A stretch of DNA of 64,000 bases from NCBI GenBank assembly GCA_018873245.2, contig JAEMBT020000008.1, positions 4,366,001 through 4,430,000 on the forward strand. Direction: 5' to 3'. Below the pieces are notes generated by a model. It ran no database searches and was not told the origin of the DNA. It saw only the letters and a list, made by a program, of their open reading frames with translations. The DNA comes from Archegozetes longisetosus. Taxonomy: Eukaryota; Arthropoda; Arachnida; Sarcoptiformes; Trhypochthoniidae. Within the stretch, counting starts at the first letter, position 1, and each line of letters begins with the position of its first letter. Both the position numbers and the translations under genes were made by a program. Positions 17,227 through 29,519 of this stretch are shown piece after piece.

Positions 17227-19564
17227 ACATCAGTAAAGATTTTATTCTAAATTGTCATTATTTGACGTTATACCAAAAACTTCATTTTTCTAAAAGTTTA
17301 GAATTCTCACGAATTCTTAATTTTTTCTCAAATTTTGAACATTGACTTCATGTGATTTTCTTAAGAACAAGTCTTCTTAAGCCAGTTTGAGATGTACCCA
17401 AATCAAATAAGTACTTGACTTTGAATTTATACATTTGTTGTATATTCGATTTATTAAATGTGTTTCTTATAATAGTTATAATATATGTATATTGTTAGTT
17501 GACTTTTTGCATTCAGATATTGAATCGAATATTGAATATATTAACATTTGATTTTATCAAATATTCATCAAGAACATGTCCAATGTTTGAAAAAAGAGTA
17601 CAAAGTAAATCAAATAATATTTGTATTTAACAACTGAAGTAGCTCTCTTATAGTTTGTTAACCAAGTTAGCGTATGAACAATAATCCGATTCAATTATCA
17701 AAGCTTAAGAAATGAGCTCAAAATCAGAGTTTTATTTACTACAAAAAGTTTAATAGTCATTGAAAATAAAAAGTGATAATTTTTTGTTATTTCATTCTTA
17801 TTAATCAACATTTCATAACTACAACCAAGACAAATAAATCAATAATTTTGTATTTAATTATAATCAAACAGGAAAATCAAATAAAAAGTCTGTAATTAAG
17901 ACTACCAAAAAGGAGTGGATCAAATTAATTAAAACTTTCATCCTTTTCAGTAGTTTAGTTGAGCGAAATTCAACTGAAATTTTTAAGCAATCTTACATGA
18001 ATCTATAACATTCGTATTGAATCTCGAGTGTTAGCGATTGCTTCAGATTTTTAAATATTATCAAATAATATATCAACGATAACTACTATAGACTTTAATT
18101 AATATTAAAATTTTTCTATAAGTTTCTAATAATGGACTTTTATTTCTCACACGTTATGTTGAACCGTTTGAATTATCAATCGAAATATTTATAGCCATAA
18201 TTTAAATCTTAATATTACATGAAATATTAGTCAATTTTAAGATCCTATGTTTTCATGAATATTCTAAAGAATGATAACTGGCAAAGTGGACTACTTTCTA
18301 ATGATAAATGACTACTTTCTCAATGAGCTCAATTTAGTGAAGGACAGTTCCAAAAACTCAGTTATACTTTTGATAAAATCGATCCAAGGTTTGTAAAAAC
18401 GTACGTCAATTCTTGTCCAGCTTTAAAAGCAGAAATAGCAAGTCTTTGCTTTAATCACGAAAATATAGACTTAACGGAAATCGTTAATTTCAAAGGAGAA
18501 ACTTTGAATACGTTCTTCATTTCGATAGTTTAGTCAGTTTTGTATCAATTTGAAATTACTTCTCAAGTTTTTTCAAATATTTTCTTGAAGCTTTGAACTT
18601 TTGCTCCACCACTCAAAATGGGTTAATAGTAAATGAAAACTATAGTAATTATAGGATGTGATGTGTGCCCCCTATCTTTTAGATACACCTCGAGAATCTG
18701 ATGGTGAGCTCTCGTTTGTATTCGCTTTCAGATGATTATTACTACTTAACAAACATATCAAAAAATTCACAGAAGTCGAATAAATAAACATATAAGATAT
18801 TGATAAATACTGAGACGTTTATAGCTAATTAACCTAATTTTCAAATTCAATCTTAACATATTTAATGCGAATCACAGACAGGTTAAGGTAGAAGCTGCCT
18901 TTTCTAGTTAGTATCGCAGATTATTCGGTTTACAATTGTAATCCATTCTATGTTTCAATGAGTTTAGCTTTCAAAGCGATTCGATAAATATTTGCCAACA
19001 CTTACAGCTCTTATGCCTCAATGATGATAAAGTTTTTCAACAAGTCATAAGCAAATAAATCGTGCTGAGTTTATAAATAATTAACGGCACCGCTCATGCC
19101 AAAAGTGACAGTCCAGAATAACCACAACCATAGTCACAATCGGCGGCCATATCTTTCCCCATCGCCTCTGTGTGTAATTTACAATTTGTGAAACAAATTG
19201 GATTTAAGGGATATCTTTTATGCTCCTCTAGAACAGGTCGTCGAGTGCAGATTGACTCGACGCTTCATGTAGCTTACAAAATTTGATATAAAATTAATAG
19301 GAGAAAGTTCTTCAAGACAATATTTTAGATAAGCAGACAAAAAGAACAATGCTTGTAGCTGCAAAAATTTTACAAATAGAGCAGAGAGAAAATTCTTTTT
19401 CAAGTTAGAAATGTATTTTTAATTATTGTGGCACTAACGATATTATCGTAAAATATACTCTTGCAGTCTAGAGTGAAAGAGTCGCGCACGACCTACTTTA
19501 TATCTACTGTCTATACCTACTTTAATAGACAAACTAACGACACTAACGTGCACGAATTAACTAT
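17227..19564. other. Gene-free AT-rich stretch
   Basis: About 2.3 kb downstream of the sushi gene hold no convincing gene on either strand. The only notable feature is a short homology near 19190-19220 to sequence at about 19890 inside the composite repeat that follows. Confidence 0.5.
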
Positions 19565-19991
19565 ACTCACTTGCATAAGTAAACGTTAATATCGATTCAT
19601 CTCTATTCTCGACTGACGTCGAACCAATCACAAAGCAGAGAATCGTTCTATTACTAAATTATCGTTTTCACGTTAACATCGTCAAACTATCTATAAAAGT
19701 AGGTATAGCGCGACTCTTCACTCCTTGTCCATAGAAGGAGAAGGTAGAAGGAGTTCTAGCTTAGCAGAAGGCCGATGCGGAGAGAAGAGATATAATATAT
19801 CATGCGTAATATATAATATATGTAATGAATAGGTTTATAGAATCCAATTTTATCTTGAACCTATTCATCCCTTTATGTAGTTTGCAAGTTTTGAAACAAA
19901 TTCGATCGAGGGAAATATTTTTTCGAGTGAAACTTTGAGTTTGAAAAAGATAACTCTGAGCTAAGTGAATGTCTATACTATTGTCAGTTCA

Positions 19992-20033
<42 letters not shown>

Positions 20034-20051
20034 AGAGAGATAGAGATAGAG

Positions 20052-20108
<57 letters not shown>
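19992..20108. repeat. Compound microsatellite (GTA)n-(GATA)n-(GA)n
   Basis: Uninterrupted GTA triplets run into GATA/GATAGA units and then GA dinucleotides, about 117 bp in total, directly beside the TA-flanked transposon end at 20155. Confidence 0.95.
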
Positions 20109-20109
<1 letters not shown>

Positions 20110-20154
20110 GCGGAGTGTAGGGATTCATGTGTGAGCGTATATATGATATATATA

Positions 20155-20940
20155 CACCACTGGACAAAACTAACTTGGAAATTTTTATGAATAGCTATAA
20201 CTTTTGAATGGTTTATCGCATTTTAATGAAATTTGAAGCAAAATTAAGCGAATTTATAATACAATAATTACACAATAAATTAAGATTATTAATTATTCAC
20301 TATTATATCCACATCAATGTTCCGGTCGTATCGTTCACAACAGCTACCACATCAATCTCAATGCCCTGTATTTCAATTTGATAATTAATCAATAGTAAAG
20401 GTAACTATTGATTATATTTTCTTACTTGTCTTTTCTTAATTGCATTGCGCAACAACTGAACTACATCGTGGCCTGCGACTCCAGTACAGTTGAATCCCTC
20501 AGTCCAAGACACGAGACGTGCTTTAGTTAGTCCTTCCTGTTTGCACGGGAAACTACAAGTGAAGTCGAGCGGCAACTTGTATTGCTTAACATTTCACTTT
20601 TCCATAAAATTGACTAGACAGTCAGCGATATGGTCAAACAGCTATTTACGGTATCTTAATTAGTAATCAATTCAAACAGTTCTGATTTGAATGTTACCTC
20701 TCCTCCAGTTCCGAGTATTACATGCTGTGGTAGTGAATAGTACAACTATTTTAATAAATAGTGATTATTAAAAAACCAAAAAATATGCCGCTCGTAAGCA
20801 ACGTTACAATATAATATTATTAAAAATTTGTTAAACAACGTTTTTTATCATTAAAATGCTTTTAAAACCATTAAATTTAGAATATTCACTCAAAATTTAT
20901 AGTATGTTAAAAATTTCCAAGTTAGTTTTGTCCAGTGGTG
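20155..20940. mobile_element. Non-autonomous Tc1/mariner-type element A
   Basis: The terminal inverted repeats are about 32 bp and begin CACCACTGGACAAAACTAAC at the left; the right end is its complement ending at 20940. Both ends are bordered by TA, the target of Tc1/mariner transposases. The 786-bp body has no intact transposase and no recognised remnant, so this is a deletion derivative or MITE. It lies 8 bp from the next TA-flanked element. Confidence 0.85.
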
Positions 20941-20948
20941 TATATATA

Positions 20949-21821
20949 CAGGGTCCGGCATATATTACGCAAAATTTTAAAAGTTTATTACAAAAAAATT
21001 ACAAACGATATCGGATTCAAATAAATTGCATTTTATTCAGAAAAGTATAAAATTTAATGAACTAGGTTTTCAAAATTTTTTCATTCACTAACCACTTAAT
21101 GCTGTAGTTTGTTAAATATTAACTTAATCAATACTATTCCTACTTAATCGCCGTTTGATTTCTACTTTACTTTTTCCAGAAGCTCTTAATTTTATAAACT
21201 TCTCAAACTTTAAGTCTATTGTATTGATGACATTAATGTTTAACAAAATACCATGGTTCAATGAGTAATTTTTCAAAGATTTCCTGAAACGCGTGTGGAC
21301 TCAATTTCTCAGCTCTACAAAAAAGAACTGAAAAATTTGAAATATACCTTGTAGTTTTCGAGTTATAAAATATCTTTTGCAAAAAATTTACCAAAATGAA
21401 TTTTCGAAACTTTTTTTAAAATTATTCATTCCATGACTACTCACAAACAATAATTCTGAAATCAAAATCGAACTAAAGAGTAAGAAACTAGGTCAAATTT
21501 AGTTGGTACTTTAGGTTTTTTCATGACTGTATATATGGTGTATATACATATATAAAGTATTGAGAATATGGAACCACTTGAAGAACGCATAAAAGAAATC
21601 ATTTCAGCTATCCCAGATGACATGAGACAAAAGGCTTGAGAAGCCTTTCAGGAACGCCTTCAGCATTTAGTGGTTAATTCCATTTAGCAAAACATTTTGA
21701 AAACCTAATTCATTAAATTTTATACTTTTCTGAATAAAATGCAATTTATTTGAATTCGATATCATTTGTAATTTCTTTGTAATAAACTTTAAAAATTTTG
21801 CGTAATATACGCCGGACCCTG
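20949..21821. mobile_element. Tc1/mariner-type element B with long arms
   Basis: The termini begin CAGGGTCCGGC and are flanked by TA on both sides. The inverted similarity extends about 150 bp inward on each side, with one A/G difference near the end. The body is about 870 bp. A remnant of the transposase C-terminus is still readable near the right arm, so this is a deleted copy of an autonomous element. Confidence 0.88.
21568..21690 (+). pseudogene. Tc1/mariner transposase C-terminal remnant
   Basis: The frame from 21568 reads an IKEIISAIPDDMRQKA segment, a TGA stop, then EAFQERLQ, which resembles the C-terminal end of Tc1-type transposases (usually two short helices ending in RLQ). Only about 40 residues survive and the DDE catalytic region is absent. 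It sits just inside the right arm of element B, as expected for the 3' end of the ancestral transposase gene. Confidence 0.65.
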
Positions 21822-22380
21822 TATATACACAGTATATATAAATTTCATTAATCGAAATTGTAGGAACCAAATGTTTTAAATTTATTCGTCTTTTATGAGG
21901 TTTATAAATTGTGAAAATATCGAAGGGAAACATTTTTACTTTTCTAGACAACTGATTTGCCTAGCCAAAGGTCTTAGACAATTCAGTCAGCATCTGGAGA
22001 ATTCATTTTATTTTTAACTTATGTCTCAATGCGGGCTACAAATTTTTACTTCAAACGAATCAAATAAATTATTTTCTAGTCGACGTTTAAAACAAATTTT
22101 AACTATTCCTGCACAAACCATAGCATCGATATCGACAGTAGTATTTCTCATGTTTCAGTTATCACAATAAGTTACCAATTTCAGAAAATATTGATTTAAT
22201 GATCCTGGGTATTGCACAATATTCATATACATTCGATATTATTGGTACTATCGCTAGTGAATCTTTGGGCAAAATTTAGTTCAATCTTCGAAACAGAAAA
22301 AATTTTTCTTTCGATTTGTTTCAAAATTTGTGCTTCACTTATGCATGAATAGTTTTAAATAAATTTAATCGATCCCAACT

Positions 22381-22640
22381 TAAAGAATATCTATGGATTT
22401 TCATTTTAGACATGCTACTTGTCTAAAAGAGCACAAAAAATTTTGTTTCAATTTGTTCTAAAACTTGTATGTTTTACATACAGAGAATTGGTCGAAATTT
22501 TATTGAGCGAACTTAAAGAATGCATATGAATTTCAATTTTTAGACATTCTATTTGTCTAAAAGAGCGTAAAACATATCGATTCAGTTTGTTTCATACTTG
22601 TAAGTTTAATTTAGAGACGAACTGAAAATTAAGTTGGATT
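22381..22640. repeat. Degenerate tandem repeat, about 120-bp unit
   Basis: Two adjacent units share a core of TTTTAGACAT-x-CTA-x-TTGTCTAAAAGAGC followed by an AATTTGTTT-rich stretch. A weaker third unit lies just upstream (about 22260-22380). Non-coding. Confidence 0.6.
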
Positions 22641-23159
22641 CAATGATCTCTATCATTATATAATATATATTATGCAATATATATTATATCTCTTCACTCC
22701 GCGTCAGTCCTCTGCTAAGGTAGAACTCCTTCTACCTTCTCCTTCTATGGACAAGGAGTGAGAGTCGCGCGCGAAGCTGTACCTACTTATATAGGCAATT
22801 TGACGATATTAACGATAATAAAACGATTCTCTGCTTTGTGATTGGTTCTACACCAGTCGAGAATAGAGACGAATCGATAATGTCGTTAAATTCTTTATGT
22901 AAGCGGGTATAACACTCTACTTTTTCACTTCTTGTTCATAGAAGGAAAAAGTAGGTTTCGTTTTGCATCATATTAATTTTGACGGGTTTTAAAGTTTGAT
23001 AAAAACCTGAAAAGTTGGTAAAACGACATGGGAACTCCTCCCATGGGTATAGACTTGAAAGATTTGGGTGTTGGAGCTGTAGTAGTGAAGGAGAGTGAAC
23101 GATATCGTTCGATTCGGATATATCTCGGTAACCACTTGAACATAATTGGCCAGCTGAAG

Positions 23160-23260
23160 TATCAGAATGTTCAGCTCAAAGAACTGAATACAATGATGTA
23201 TCACATTCGGGGGTGGGAGGTCAAAAACCCACTTAGACCCATTAGCCCGGATTCACCCAA
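23160..23260. repeat. Dispersed repeat fragment (also at about 55.55 and 56.5 kb)
   Basis: The stretch with CCACTTAGACCCATTAGCCCGG recurs in both arms of the inverted repeat at 55549-56560. An 89-codon open frame (23028-23297) overlaps it but resembles no known family, and its 3' half is the repeat, so it is not called as a gene. Confidence 0.7.
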
Positions 23261-23347
23261 AAACAGAGATAAGTTGTTGATAAGTCTTATCGCGTAAGGT
23301 TTTGAGACTAACAATAATGATAAAGTTTATGATAATGATTTAACTAT

Positions 23348-23423
23348 AGAGTTAAAAGGTAATCGTAAGTTAAAAGAGTTATTATTTTGTAAACCTTTTA
23401 ACTTACGATTACCTTTTAACTCT
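23348..23423. repeat. Perfect 29-bp hairpin with an 18-base loop
   Basis: The left arm 23348-23376 and right arm 23395-23423 are exact reverse complements (core AAAAGGTAATCGTAAGTTAA). It is non-coding and could be a small MITE, a recent template-switch duplication or a transcribed hairpin. Confidence 0.9.
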
Positions 23424-23589
23424 GATTCAAATAAACCTGTACTGTACTGGTCAAGCCAAAAGTTTGACAGAGATATGGAATCAGGATTAGTTCTAAACTA
23501 TTAGTAATTGGGATTCCCACTCAACTTAAAAGTCGTGTTCAATGCATATTATAGTCATAAACTTAAACGTAAGGCTTTTTTTTCAAAAA

Positions 23590-24130
23590 ACGCATTCAAA
23601 TTGTAATGGTTTTATGATAAAGTATTATGTTCAAGAGGTTTAGGATACTAAACTTATTTTATTTTACTCATTTTGCTTATAAAATTTATTTATGATTGTT
23701 TCTTATAATTTTTATTCTTATAAAAGGCTAGAACAGAGCCGTACGATTGTGTCAGAATTAAATTCTTATAGTGAAAAATGGTAAAATTTTAGGGGTTGAG
23801 TTTCAACTTATAATGGTGAACTAACTTAAGCCAAAATAAAACTTCTCACCTATCGATGATTAAGCTCTATTTGATTGCAAAAAATGTTTACAAATAGCTG
23901 ATTTTCAAATGATAAAATGCTTTTTTGTTAGTTATTTTTTAAATATTAGTCATTATTAAGGCCACGAATTTTACATATTTGCATATATTATCCGGTTCCT
24001 TACGTTTTTTAAAAAGTTTGGGGGTGGACGAATCGCATTACAAGGTCCTTTTGATGAACTTTTATTGCACATATAAATGCATATCTTAAGGTTTAATACA
24101 TAAAAAGTGACAGATACATATCTAGAGTGT
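23590..24130. repeat. Dispersed repeat family R1, copy 1
   Basis: About 540 bp aligns in the same orientation with 61088-61570. Shared landmarks are GGTTTTATGATAAAGTATTA near the start and AGCTGATT-x-TCAAATGATAAAA in the middle, then ATTAGTCATTATTAA and TATTATCCGGTTCCTTA. It is non-coding; the element type is unknown. Confidence 0.8.
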
Positions 24131-24654
24131 TGCTTAAAATGTACTTTTCTCAGGCTAGCCCCACAATGTATAGTTTAATAGCTGAAAATTTCACAACTAT
24201 TTTGAACGGAGTGATTATTCCCTGTGGGATATAAGATACGTCAATGTATTGACTATAGCATACGTTTAAGCAAAGGACATTAGTACGTTTTTGATCGGTA
24301 TCGTTTCGAAAGGTCTTGACGTATAGTATTAGTATTGTGAAATAGAAAAATATTATTTACAGTTTTTATGTTTATTTAGTTTGTTTTCTTCGTTTTAAGA
24401 GCGAAATATTAATCTATTTTTGATATGATAGTAATAAAGTATATGTATCTTAAAGTAGAAATTGTATTTAAATCTTTTAGGTGTCCTAAGTTTTTTAGTT
24501 ACAGTACAAGTAAATTTCCAATTGACTATGTATTATTTGTCTAAATTGCAAGTATTTTGATGTAAACATAATTTTTTCCATCGAGCTAAATATAGTAAGT
24601 TTAAGACATTAAAAAAGAGTATAAAAGCAGAAGTGATTTCTTATTAAGAACAAT

Positions 24655-26350
24655 CTTATTTCTTACTTCGTACTATAAACTATGTAAGAAATCTCGGTTG
24701 AACTAGACTTTACGTGGCCAGAGATTTTCGACATAAGCTTTGTATATAAATAATCTATAACTCAAACTGAGTTCAAATATATAAATTTTATTCACCGAAA
24801 ATGACCAGAACATCTGTAAAAAGGATTCCCGAAAAGCCGACTAAATTAAACATGACCAGAGATTTTCCATATGAGATTTATATATATAAATAAACTACAC
24901 GTCAAGCTGATTTCAAATATATAAATTTTACTCACCGCAAATGACCAGAACACCGGTAAAAAAATCCCGAAAAATCGAATAGACTTTACGTGGCCAGAGA
25001 ATTCAAACATGAATTTTATATACAAATAATCTATAACTCAAACTGAGTTCAAATATATAAATTTTATTCACCGCAAATGACCAGAACATCGGTAAAAAAA
25101 TTCCCGAAAAATCGACTAGACTTTACGTGGCCAGGGATTTTCAACATGAGCTTTATATATTAATAAACTACAAGTAGAGCTGATTTAAAATATATAAGCT
25201 TTATCCGCCGCAAATGACCATAACATTGGTGAAAAAATTCCCGAAAAATCGACTAGACTTTACGTGGCCAGAGAGTTCAGAGATAAATTTTGTGTACCGA
25301 TGATCTATAGCTCAGGCTGGTTTTAAATATATAAATTTTATTCACTGCAAAGGACCAGAACATCAGTAAAAGTATTCCCGAAAAAATCGACTAGACAATG
25401 TGGCCAGAGATTTTCGACATAAGCTTTGTATATAAATAAACTACAACTTAAGCTGATTTCAGATATATAAGTTTTATTCACCGCAAGTGACTAGAACATC
25501 GGTAAAAAAATTACCGAAAAATCGACTAGACTTTACGTGGTCATTTAATAATTTTTTCATCCTTGTCAAGTCCTTATTCAAAACATATATGTTTAACGAG
25601 GTACTGTTTTAGAACAAGGGACGTAGGATCTTGGTTCTCTCATTTTTTCAATATTTTTTATTTTTTGAAGTTTCATCAAAATATATTATCAGAACAGTAA
25701 AATTCTGCTCGTTTCAATCGGTTTGAGTTGAAACGTCATTCCATAAATTTATTTTACGTTAATTTTCTATATACTAGATTATTCGGAAAATTTTTTACCA
25801 ATGTTCTAATCATTTGCGGCAAATGAAATTTGCATATTTGAACTCGGTTTGAGTTGTAGTTTCTTTATATAAAAAGCTTATGTCGAAAATCTGTGGCCAC
25901 GTAGTCTAGTCGAATTTTCGGGAATTTTTTTATTGATGTTCTGGTCATTTGCGGTGAATAAAATTTATATATTTTAAACCAGCCTGAGCTATAGATCATC
26001 GGTACACAAAATTTATCTCTGAACTCTCTGGCCACGTAAAGTCTAGTCGATTTTTCGGGAATTTTTTTACCGATGTTCTGGTCATTTGCGGTGAATAAAA
26101 TTTATATATTTTAAACCAGCCTGAGCTATAGATCATCGGTACACAAAATTTATCTCTGAACTCTCTGGCCACGTAAAGTCTAGTCGATTTTTCGGGAATT
26201 TTTTTACCGATGTTCTGGTCATTTGCGGCGGATAAAACTTATATATCTGAAATCAGCTTAAGCTATAGTTTATTTATATACAAAGTTTATCTCGAAAATC
26301 TCTGGCCACCTAAAGTCTAGTTCAACCGAAATCTCTCTTACTTTGTACTG
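24655..26350. repeat. Inverted array of 136-140-bp satellite units, FB-like foldback element
   Basis: A unit starting near ACTAGACTTTACGTGGCCAG repeats head to tail at about 24705, 24840, 24980, 25117, 25253, 25390 and 25525. After a unique centre of about 300 bp (25560-25840), the same unit continues in reverse orientation near 25890, 26035, 26170 and 26310. The outer ends share CGGTTGAACTAGACTTTA or its complement and a TTTCTTAC-containing flank. Two neighbouring reverse units (about 25970-26105 and 26105-26240) are nearly identical, pointing to recent unit amplification. Inverted termini built of tandem units are the hallmark of Drosophila FB foldback transposons; membership of that group is inferred. 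No ORF of note is present. Confidence 0.8.
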
Positions 26351-26564
26351 TATGGTATGTAAGAAAAGTAATAGTGAATTACTACTATTGTATCGTTATA
26401 TATTTGTATTAATAAAAGGAAATTGTATATTAAAAGTAAGTTATAACATAGTTCCCTACTAAAGTACATTCTATCGAGCTTGCCAGACTCTCTGATAGAA
26501 TTATAGGTAACAACGGATTGGAATCTTACATTGAGGCCCCCCGATTCTAATTCGTTCAACTTGA

Positions 26565-26588
26565 ACACACACACACACACACACACAC
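26565..26588. repeat. (CA)n microsatellite
   Basis: A run of 12 CA dinucleotides lies about 215 bp beyond the inverted satellite array. Confidence 0.95.
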
Positions 26589-26954
26589 GAAAGACTACAC
26601 AAAACATTTAGATCGGGTCTTTCGTATATAGATGATCCCTCGTCACAAAAATAAATGTGACAACATATTTAGTCGTTATTCACATCGGTTTAACCAATAA
26701 AAAACTACAAGATAAAAACCCATTTTCCCATAGACTTCCATTATTAAAAATGGCCTTCAAAAGCATACTTTCGCCCTTTTTTCAAGAATTTTTTACCTAA
26801 ATTCATTATAACCTTCCCCCTTTTAAAACATCAGTCACGTGACTCAACTCCTTTGGGCCATTCCCTATGAAAACTTACTAACGTCATTTTTGTTATTAAA
26901 GTTTATTATGAATGAAAGTTTTATTTCAATGAAACATATTGAAGTTTTTCAACA

Positions 26955-28590
26955 TTAAAAATAATTAGATCTGTTTTTACATTTATCTAAATTACATGCA
27001 CATAAAGTATTACATTTGAGTTCAGATTGCCTACAGACACATTTTCTTATACATTGACTATTACAATTACATAATTGGTTTGAATTAAGTGATGAATTTT
27101 CACTATTTGTAGTCTCAAAATTCTTTTATTTTCAATAGACTTCAAACTATCATGAAAAGTTGTGTCTTTATGTTTTGAAACTTAAGTTAATAACTTTTTG
27201 ATGTTATCTAATTTTTCCTTTCTGGTTAGAGGAAAATCACTGTAAGCTAGCTTAATATCATCAAAAAATTTATTGATATCTAAAGAATTTTCAGGAGTTT
27301 TCAATAATTTCAATTCTATATCAGGTTCTAATCTGAGATCTAGAGATATTTTGACTTTTGATTTGGAAAATTTTGTTCGTCTGACTTGAGTTAAATGATT
27401 TAAAGTTTACTTGAAATGACTTTCCATAAGTGATTTGAAGTTCAAAACTTCAACTATTGGTGATCCATCGCTTATTAGGTTATCTGTTAGCGGATTATTG
27501 ACATACATAATATCGTATGGATTACCAAAGTTTGCATTTTTTATGATCTTTATCCAGTCTGATGGAACACTTATTTTTCAATTTTGATTTTTAAATTAAA
27601 CCGAAATTCTGGTCACAGTCCAAATAAGAGTGCCCGGGAATCGGGTATATAAGTTCTACATTCAAATCTATTGCTTAATGCCAAAGTGTAGTAGAAAAGA
27701 CAAATAAATCTACTTTTATTTTGTGCGAATTGATTATTACTGAAAACGTAAAGTTTTTAAACAGAAGTTTGAATTTTATTTTTAATATAATAATATAGAA
27801 AATATCTTCTCATCTGGTCCTTTAGCTGCAAAGTTTTCACTGTACATAAACATTGTGGATTTTTAATTAATAATGTCATGTATACAAAAGTTGTGTAATG
27901 ATAATTGTCTGCAATAATATTTCATAGAGACTTTTGTAATTAGAAGGTAAAAGTTTTTTCTGATAATCCGCACTAAGTACTGAAATGTCACTGTTGTTTT
28001 CACACAATCCTTTAATTTTATTTTATAATCTGTAGAAATAGTTAGCTTGATTTTGATGTTCTTCTAAAGTATTTTTAAAAATTTCCGGTTCTATCAAATT
28101 TTCTGATTTAATTTTGACGTCTAATTCTGCACAAAAGCCACAAATATCTGCTCGTGTATAACCAAAACCTACATCACAATCTCTAAAAAGATTTCGAAAA
28201 AATCCATACTTTACATAACTTTCATATTCGACGTATTATTGAATGAATTGACCAAATAAAATACGGATATTTTTATCTGAGCCCAAGTACTTTCTGCCTG
28301 TTTTAAAATTATTACTGTAACGACTCTCTCTTGATGGATAATTTTCTATAAATCCTCTTATATTCATTTCGACTTCTAAATGAATTTTATTAGGGCGAAA
28401 GTCATGTTTTCTTGTTTTAATCTCAGTTTCATTTCTATTAGTTTTAATTTTTTGGCGAAGTCTAGAGTCTTTAATTTGGTGAAGTTTAAGGAAAGCTACT
28501 TTACAAACTACTGTAATACTGTAATTGCAATGAGTTCACTTCCTAGTTGCAATTCATGCACGGTACGTGGAGATGAACTTTGGTGAAATG
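26955..28590 (-). pseudogene. Decayed transposase-like gene with a DUF7869-type core and Cys-rich tail
   Basis: Read on the minus strand, frame fragments line up in order. First is a basic N-terminal region (about 28500-28250). Then FFRNLFRDCDVGFGYTRADI with two cysteines (ICGFC) lies near 28200. A Q-N-K-S-R-F motif lies near 27710, and the IPGHSYLDCDQNFG motif near 27630. A Cys-rich segment of the pattern CxCx3Cx3CxCx6Cx3CxCx4CxNR closes the gene at about 27080-26975. The GHS-x-x-DCD-x-x-FG block is typical of a transposase-like family widespread in insects and cnidarians. The Cys pattern resembles a tesmin/TSO1 CXC motif. Several stops and frame changes show that it is dead. The small plus-strand ORF at 28380-28586 is its shadow. 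Confidence 0.7.
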
Positions 28591-28599
28591 CACTCACTC

Positions 28600-29059
28600 A
28601 CTATATATTAGAACCTCGCACACAGTAATACAAGTGAAACAATAACTTAAGATTTATTGAAACAAAACCTTTATTCAAGATAAAAGTTGTAAAAAAAGAT
28701 TGAAATAGGTATACAAATTATAATTATAAGGAAAACATCTACGAGTCCCAAGTTTGGCCTCGAACATTATCTTAAACATGCAAAGGTTAAGGTAACGGCT
28801 TAAAGTCCATGCCTGATTGCCAGATCTCTGTGAGAGATTGGCTAAAAAGGCGTTGACCCGTCAGAACTCGATGGAATGTTTGAATAAATGTTGAATATTA
28901 CGCAAAATATTTCAGTAGTTTTGTTTCATTCATTGAAGAACTAAATTTTGAAGAATCTGTTCATATTTCAAAAGTATAGTAACTGGTCCAGAATTCTAGT
29001 CTTGAATGTGATTTAGCCTTTATTAACGCAAACTTTAATTGCTTGGCTACTGTAACAAG
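28600..29059. other. No gene recognised
   Basis: AT-rich DNA between two transposase remnants. No RNA gene or repeat partner was seen. Confidence 0.4.
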
Positions 29060-29457
29060 GAAGTTGAAATGCAATGATATGTTCTAATCAGCAGGTTGGA
29101 TCTAGTGAACACTGTTTTATAGAACTCAAAGATTCAAAAGGCAATTCATCTGAAATGGCATTCGAAAGCTTGAAGTATAATTTGAATAAGAATTCGGGAT
29201 TAAAGAAAATTTCAAAGTTTTCAAAGATAATTAGTGGTAAACCTTTAACTAAATAAGAATCATATCTTGAATTGAATTTAACTCCTGAAGAAATTTCTGC
29301 TTTCAAATATGCACCAATAACAAATTGTGAAGTTGAGAGGCGTTTCTCAAAGCACAAATATATTTTAAGTGATAGAAGACTTCTACACACTGAAGAGAAT
29401 CTCAAGTACTATCCTTTATTAACTGTAATATTCCTCATATTGAATAAGTATTATTAA
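29060..29457 (+). pseudogene. hAT transposase C-terminal remnant
   Basis: The frame at 29272-29457 reads the hAT dimerisation region: a YAPITNCEVERRFSKHKYIL core followed by SDRRLLHTEENL. It matches in kind the YAPLVSVDVERSF end of the hAT element at 57.7-59.6 kb. Upstream, from about 29074, a second frame continues the alignment but is interrupted by a TAA at 29254. Only the last about 120 residues of a transposase are present; no terminal inverted repeats were found. Confidence 0.7.
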
Positions 29458-29519
29458 ATGTATGAAAACTGATAAATAATAAATACATACAATTCACGGC
29501 TTTAGTCATTATTGGCTTT

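Larger units (their letters stand above)
19565..22945. repeat. Composite foldback element with about 270-bp terminal arms
   Basis: The left arm (about 19565-19835) and right arm (about 22655-22945) are reverse complements at high identity. Shared landmarks include GAACCAATCACAAAGCAGAG, the GTCCATAGAAGGAGAAGG stretch, and an AT-rich end rich in ATAATATAT. The 2.8 kb between the arms contain simple repeats, two separate TA-flanked Tc1/mariner-type insertions, and a tandem repeat. The outer arms therefore look like the oldest layer, with later elements nested inside. No transposase belongs to the outer element. Confidence 0.75.

Noticed and set aside
19973..20167. Minus-strand frame rich in Ser-Leu and Tyr
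   Set aside because: It is translation of a GTA/GATA/GA microsatellite.
23028..23297. 89-codon frame with a good ATG and fairly normal composition
   Set aside because: Its 3' half is a dispersed repeat also found at 55.5 and 56.5 kb, and no family resemblance was seen. Kept only as a repeat.
24700..25540. Regularly spaced repeats suggesting a CRISPR array
   Set aside because: The whole 136-140-bp unit repeats without unique spacers, and the array inverts in the middle. It is a satellite or foldback element in a eukaryotic genome.
28600..28900. Possible tRNA-like or LTR-like segment
   Set aside because: No cloverleaf with a proper anticodon arm and no second LTR copy could be found.
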